From: Methylomagnum ishizawai
Lineage (GTDB): Bacteria; Pseudomonadota; Gammaproteobacteria; Methylococcales; Methylococcaceae
Length of the DNA stretch: 64,000 bases
NCBI RefSeq assembly: GCF_900155475.1
Contig: NZ_FXAM01000001.1
Location: 483,501-547,500, forward strand
Direction: 5' to 3'
A model generated the notes under the pieces. The model was not told the origin of the DNA. It ran no database searches and saw only the letters and a program-made list of their open reading frames with translations. Positions 60,911 to 64,000 of the stretch are shown piece by piece. Every line of letters begins with the position of its first letter. The first letter of the stretch is position 1. The position numbers and the translations under genes were made by a program.

Positions 60911-62020
60911 ATGCCCATCAAAACAAGACTGGAATGGCTGGATGGGCTGAGGGGATGGGCCTGTATCGTGGTGTTTCTACACCACTTGGTGGGCGCTTTC
61001 CTGCTCGAATATCTACCGGAATACAAAGGCCCATGGAACTCGTTCATCACCGACGGTGGCCTCGCGGTATCTGTCTTTTTCGTGATTTCCGGTTTCGCCT
61101 TGAGCGTGAAAGGGGTTTATGGGGAGGGCGGCAGTCTGCTCGTGGCCACCACATCGAGATATTTCAGGCTGGCCATCCCGGTATTCGCTGTCTCCCTGAT
61201 CGCGTTTTTGCTGATGAAGGCGCATTTGATCTTCAACAAAGACGCGGCCCGATATTTGGCCGATCTAATGCGGTGGGATGCCCGTACCTATAATTGGATC
61301 GGCGACCACTTCCACACCCAACCAAACTTCGGCGGGATGCTGACGTTTGCCTTCTACGAGTGCTTTTTCGAATATCAGCCGAAAACCAGCTATAACTCAA
61401 GTTTATGGACCATGCAGACTGAACTGCTCGGTTCATATATGCTCTATGCGTTCATCGCCATCTATAGAAGCCATGGCAAAGCCAACTGGCTTGTCGCGCT
61501 TATTCTATTGGTTTTCTTCTACCTGAAAAATCAAAAGCTAGCCTGTTTCTGGCTGGGCTATATCCTATGCGAACTCAATAAATCGCACTTCGATAAGCGC
61601 GACTTTACTTCCGTCGGGTCCGAGGTATTGGCATTCGCGATCATCGCCACCGATGGGTATATATCGACTTGGCATAGGGGGTTCGAGAACCACCCGAAAG
61701 TGATGTGCCTCATGGCGGCGAGTATCGTGCTGGCGGTGGCTTTATCCCCACGCCTCAAAGCGCTGCTTTCCTCCGGCCTTTCGCTTTTCCTGGGGAAAAT
61801 ATCGTTCCCCCTCTATCTGATACAGATCGTTGTCATATGCTCATGGTCGTCCTTTTTGTTGATCGCATTGCCGGGATTGGGCCTGGGAAAAGCCATAACG
61901 GCGGGTATGATATTGGTCACGACCGCCATGATATGCTTGGTCATCAGCCGGTATCTGCTTGCGGTGGAAACAATGAGCATGAGGCTCTCCAAAGCCATCG
62001 CTTTGAAATTACTTCCATAA
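60911..62020 (+). CDS. Acyltransferase 3 family membrane protein
   Basis: A 369-residue multi-helix inner-membrane acyltransferase of the OafA/YrhL type, which transfers acetyl or other acyl groups to surface sugars. The opening RLEWLDGLRGWACIVVFLHH with the catalytic-type His pair is diagnostic, and FFVISGFALSVKG and SRYFRLAIPVF support the call. The gene is visibly more AT-rich than the flanking operons, suggesting horizontal transfer. It is followed within 60 bp by a transposase fragment. Confidence 0.85.
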   Translation: MPIKTRLEWLDGLRGWACIVVFLHHLVGAFLLEYLPEYKGPWNSFITDGGLAVSVFFVISGFALSVKGVYGEGGSLLVATTSRYFRLAIPVFAVSLIAFLLMKAHLIFNKDAARYLADLMRWDARTYNWIGDHFHTQPNFGGMLTFAFYECFFEYQPKTSYNSSLWTMQTELLGSYMLYAFIAIYRSHGKANWLVALILLVFFYLKNQKLACFWLGYILCELNKSHFDKRDFTSVGSEVLAFAIIATDGYISTWHRGFENHPKVMCLMAASIVLAVALSPRLKALLSSGLSLFLGKISFPLYLIQIVVICSWSSFLLIALPGLGLGKAITAGMILVTTAMICLVISRYLLAVETMSMRLSKAIALKLLP

Positions 62021-62069
62021 CCGTGGCGGATGCAGTCGCCCGCGTGATCCGGGCCGGGCAAAGCTACCT

Positions 62070-62576
62070 ATCTTTATGATCACCGATCTGCCCGCCGACA
62101 TTCCCGCCACCACCATCGCCGACCTTTACCGCCGAAGGTGGACCCTGGAAACCGCGTTCCAACACGTCGAAAGGCATTTCAATTCCGAGATCGAAACCCT
62201 GGCCTATCCCAAGGCCGCCCTGTTCGGATTCGCCCTGGCCCTGGTGGCCTATAACATTTCCTCGGTGATGATCTCGGCGCTGGATTGCGTCCACCCAAAG
62301 CCGGTATCCAAGGATGTTTCCGGGTATTACATTGCCCACGAGATCGCCGCCACCTTCCTCGCCCTCGTCCAGCTGGGCGAGGCCTTGGATTGGGTATCCG
62401 TCGCCGCCCGCACCCCGTCCGGGTTCGCCGCCTGGCTGCGCGAAACCGCCCGCAACGTCAATCTCCGCGCCCTGAGGAAGCATTCGAGGGGTCCCAAACA
62501 GCCAAAATCCAAGCCCCCCTACGATCCAAAGCAGCCCCATGTCTCGACTTATCAATTGCTTACGGGTAAGAAGTAG
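62070..62576 (+). pseudogene. IS4-family transposase, 3' fragment
   Basis: About 165 codons of the C-terminal part of a DDE transposase. The block TIADLYRRRWTLETAFQHVE holds the final catalytic Glu of the Y-R-E signature, and PHVSTYQLLTGKK is the tail. The N-terminal two thirds, including the first two catalytic Asp residues, are absent, so it is inactive. No terminal repeats were seen. It marks an old insertion in the accessory tail. Confidence 0.8.
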
Positions 62577-62632
62577 TCACTTTGAAAGGGCTGGCCCATG
62601 AACCACGCCATAACCCCGGCGATTTTTCAAGC

Positions 62633-63985
62633 TTATCGGCTTTCTTTGAAAAAATTGAAAAAGCGCTCATCCTCGCGCTCGTATTTGTTCACGAGATGGC
62701 GCAAAGTCGGCCTGTTGCGGGATTCGGAGAGCTTGCCCTCCAGCGAACCCAGCCGCTCCATGATGTCGCCGTAAAACTTCTCGGTTTCCCTGGATCGGAA
62801 TAAACTTGAACCACGCCGTGCGGCATGGACGATACAGGAAATATCCAGCAGGGTTCTTAATGCCCGGTAATTTGGAGTTTGTAGATACCGCTCGCAACTG
62901 ATATGCATATCCGCCACATGGTCGGGAACCTTTTTCCTGATCTTCCGCCTCTCTTTCATGAATTGGATTTCATAGCCACCACCCCTGACGCTCCAATCCC
63001 TGGTTTGAATATCATTTATGATATCCACGAAGAAATCATCCGCCTCTTCCCGGAACCCGGAATCGGCATGGAGCGCCGCCAAATTTTTGCCAATATCGAT
63101 GGCCGCCTCGAAGTCGGGCGAGACTCCCCCCAAGGCGCTTAAACCCTCATAGCGTGCGCTGATCTCGCCGGAGCGGTTGTGGACGATCCTCTCCAAGGAG
63201 CGTTGAATCTCCAAGCGGATCGCGGCTTGGTTCTGGTGGCAGAACGCGAAGAAATCCGGGTCCGGTGCCACCGCCTCCTTGAGGGCGCGTTTGTTTTCGA
63301 TGATTTTGTCGCGGATACGTTGTTGCAGGGCGGGATTCTCGCCGGGGTCCGAGGCGCGCTCGGCGATGCCCGAATAAACCGTGTCGTCCGTGAATATCAG
63401 TTTGGCGATGGCCCAATATTTCCCATCCTCGCATATATCGTACTTATCGTGGATCCCATCGTAAAAACTCAGGAGCCTGCCATCGAAGATCGGCAAGGTA
63501 CTCGGCAAATAATTCAATTCTTTGATGCAGTCTTTGTCGATATAGCCGGATAAAAAATGCGTCAGCGCCCGGTCTATGAATTCGGGGACCAGTACATATT
63601 TGCGCTTGGTAGTATAGATGGATTTCCTATTATCCTTGGTCCGTTTGTCGATGCCCCGCTCGTCGAGGTCGGCGTCGGACGGGGCCGGGAAATATTTCAC
63701 CGGCGCGAACGAGAGTTTCTTGGCGGCGGCGATGCGCATGGAATTGAGGGATTGCCCGTGGTCGATCTTGATGAATTCCAGATAGGTTTCCACCTCCGAT
63801 TCACGCACTTCCCCATTTTCGTCCGCAGGGATCGCAAGCCCATAGTTTTGGTCCGAGAGGTCGTTTTCTTCCAGCATGATGGAAGAGAACAAAACCAGCA
63901 TGAAACCCCGCTGCCCTTGAATGAAAGCTTCCTTGAACGCCATGGCCTTCGCCTGGTGTTTGGCGCGGTCGAGGATATCTCGCAC
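62633..63985 (-). CDS. Protein of unknown function, possibly truncated by the window edge
   Basis: A protein of at least 450 residues. The frame starts with a GTG at 63985 but stays open to the end of the window, so the true start may lie outside. It is mainly helical and charged, with segments such as GFMLVLFSSIMLEEND, FAPVKYFPAPSDADLDERG, YVLVPEFIDRALTHFLSGYI and a C-terminal LRHLVNKYEREDERFFNFF. There is no signal peptide, and I recognise no catalytic motif or family. Its base composition is more AT-rich than the core genome. Its position after a transposase remnant suggests an accessory island gene. Confidence 0.65.
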   Translation of the reverse strand: MRDILDRAKHQAKAMAFKEAFIQGQRGFMLVLFSSIMLEENDLSDQNYGLAIPADENGEVRESEVETYLEFIKIDHGQSLNSMRIAAAKKLSFAPVKYFPAPSDADLDERGIDKRTKDNRKSIYTTKRKYVLVPEFIDRALTHFLSGYIDKDCIKELNYLPSTLPIFDGRLLSFYDGIHDKYDICEDGKYWAIAKLIFTDDTVYSGIAERASDPGENPALQQRIRDKIIENKRALKEAVAPDPDFFAFCHQNQAAIRLEIQRSLERIVHNRSGEISARYEGLSALGGVSPDFEAAIDIGKNLAALHADSGFREEADDFFVDIINDIQTRDWSVRGGGYEIQFMKERRKIRKKVPDHVADMHISCERYLQTPNYRALRTLLDISCIVHAARRGSSLFRSRETEKFYGDIMERLGSLEGKLSESRNRPTLRHLVNKYEREDERFFNFFKESR

Positions 63986-64000
63986 CGAGCGGTATGGAAC

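Overview
This is 64 kb of GC-rich chromosome from a gammaproteobacterium, most likely a type X/type I methanotroph of the Methylococcaceae (Methylococcus, Methylomagnum or Methylocaldum-like). That placement is inference. It rests on the gammaproteobacterial gene order gyrB-recF-dnaN-dnaA | rpmH-rnpA-yidD-yidC-mnmE and on a bacterial sterol-modification cluster (SdmB-like reductase, SdmA-like Rieske oxygenase, DHCR24-like reductase) of the kind described in Methylococcus capsulatus. No methane monooxygenase gene lies in the window. No rRNA, tRNA or CRISPR array was seen.

Left part (1-12 kb): the large subunit of a HoxH-type [NiFe] hydrogenase and its maturation protease HoxW, with the twitching ATPase gene pilU between them. 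Next comes a two-gene signalling module: a PP2C/SpoIIE phosphatase fused to an RsbW-like GHKL kinase domain, overlapping a gene for two STAS domains fused to a PhnD-like ligand-binding domain. It is followed by a DUF3604 / PpiC-type isomerase / HupE-UreJ trio of exported or membrane proteins.

Middle (12-36 kb): mostly housekeeping and envelope genes. These are a LON-domain protein, a divergent pair of small secreted His-rich and Met-rich proteins, a GIY-YIG-like protein with NIF3, OpgD/G, GcvT, NadE, a GGCT-like protein, a beta/gamma-crystallin-like protein, a HTH-REC regulator with a PAS histidine kinase, SUI1/YciH, a lipoprotein, an OFA-type MFS transporter and the ABC-F protein YbiT. The sterol cluster follows at 30.1-34.0 kb, then a small Tyr/Gly-rich lipoprotein, a phosphoesterase and a protoglobin.

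Origin region (36.6-47.4 kb): gyrB, an intruding KilA-N gene, recF, dnaN and dnaA run leftward. rpmH, rnpA, yidD, yidC and mnmE run rightward. One perfect DnaA box lies between the divergent dnaA and rpmH promoters.

Accessory region (47.4-50.3 kb): the last codons of mnmE are strikingly AT-rich. Downstream lie an intact IS66-family element with a perfect 8-bp target duplication and a remnant of a type I restriction gene (hsdR). This fits a mobile-element hotspot at the 3' end of mnmE, as known for SGI1-type islands.

Right part (50.3-64 kb): an isolated flhB-fliR-fliQ flagellar export cluster, an SDR enzyme, a lipoprotein alpha/beta hydrolase and an RRM-like protein. Then comes a second, paralogous SpoIIE-GHKL / STAS-PhnD module, now with a membrane PilJ-like sensor and a PAS domain. 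The end holds a more AT-rich accessory tail (acyltransferase, IS4-type transposase remnant, unknown protein).

The most interesting object is the pair of paralogous phosphatase-kinase / STAS-binding-protein modules. Two copies with different sensory front ends share the same unusual C-terminal half and the same translationally overlapping partner, which suggests a partner-switching system whose STAS substrate carries its own ligand-binding domain.
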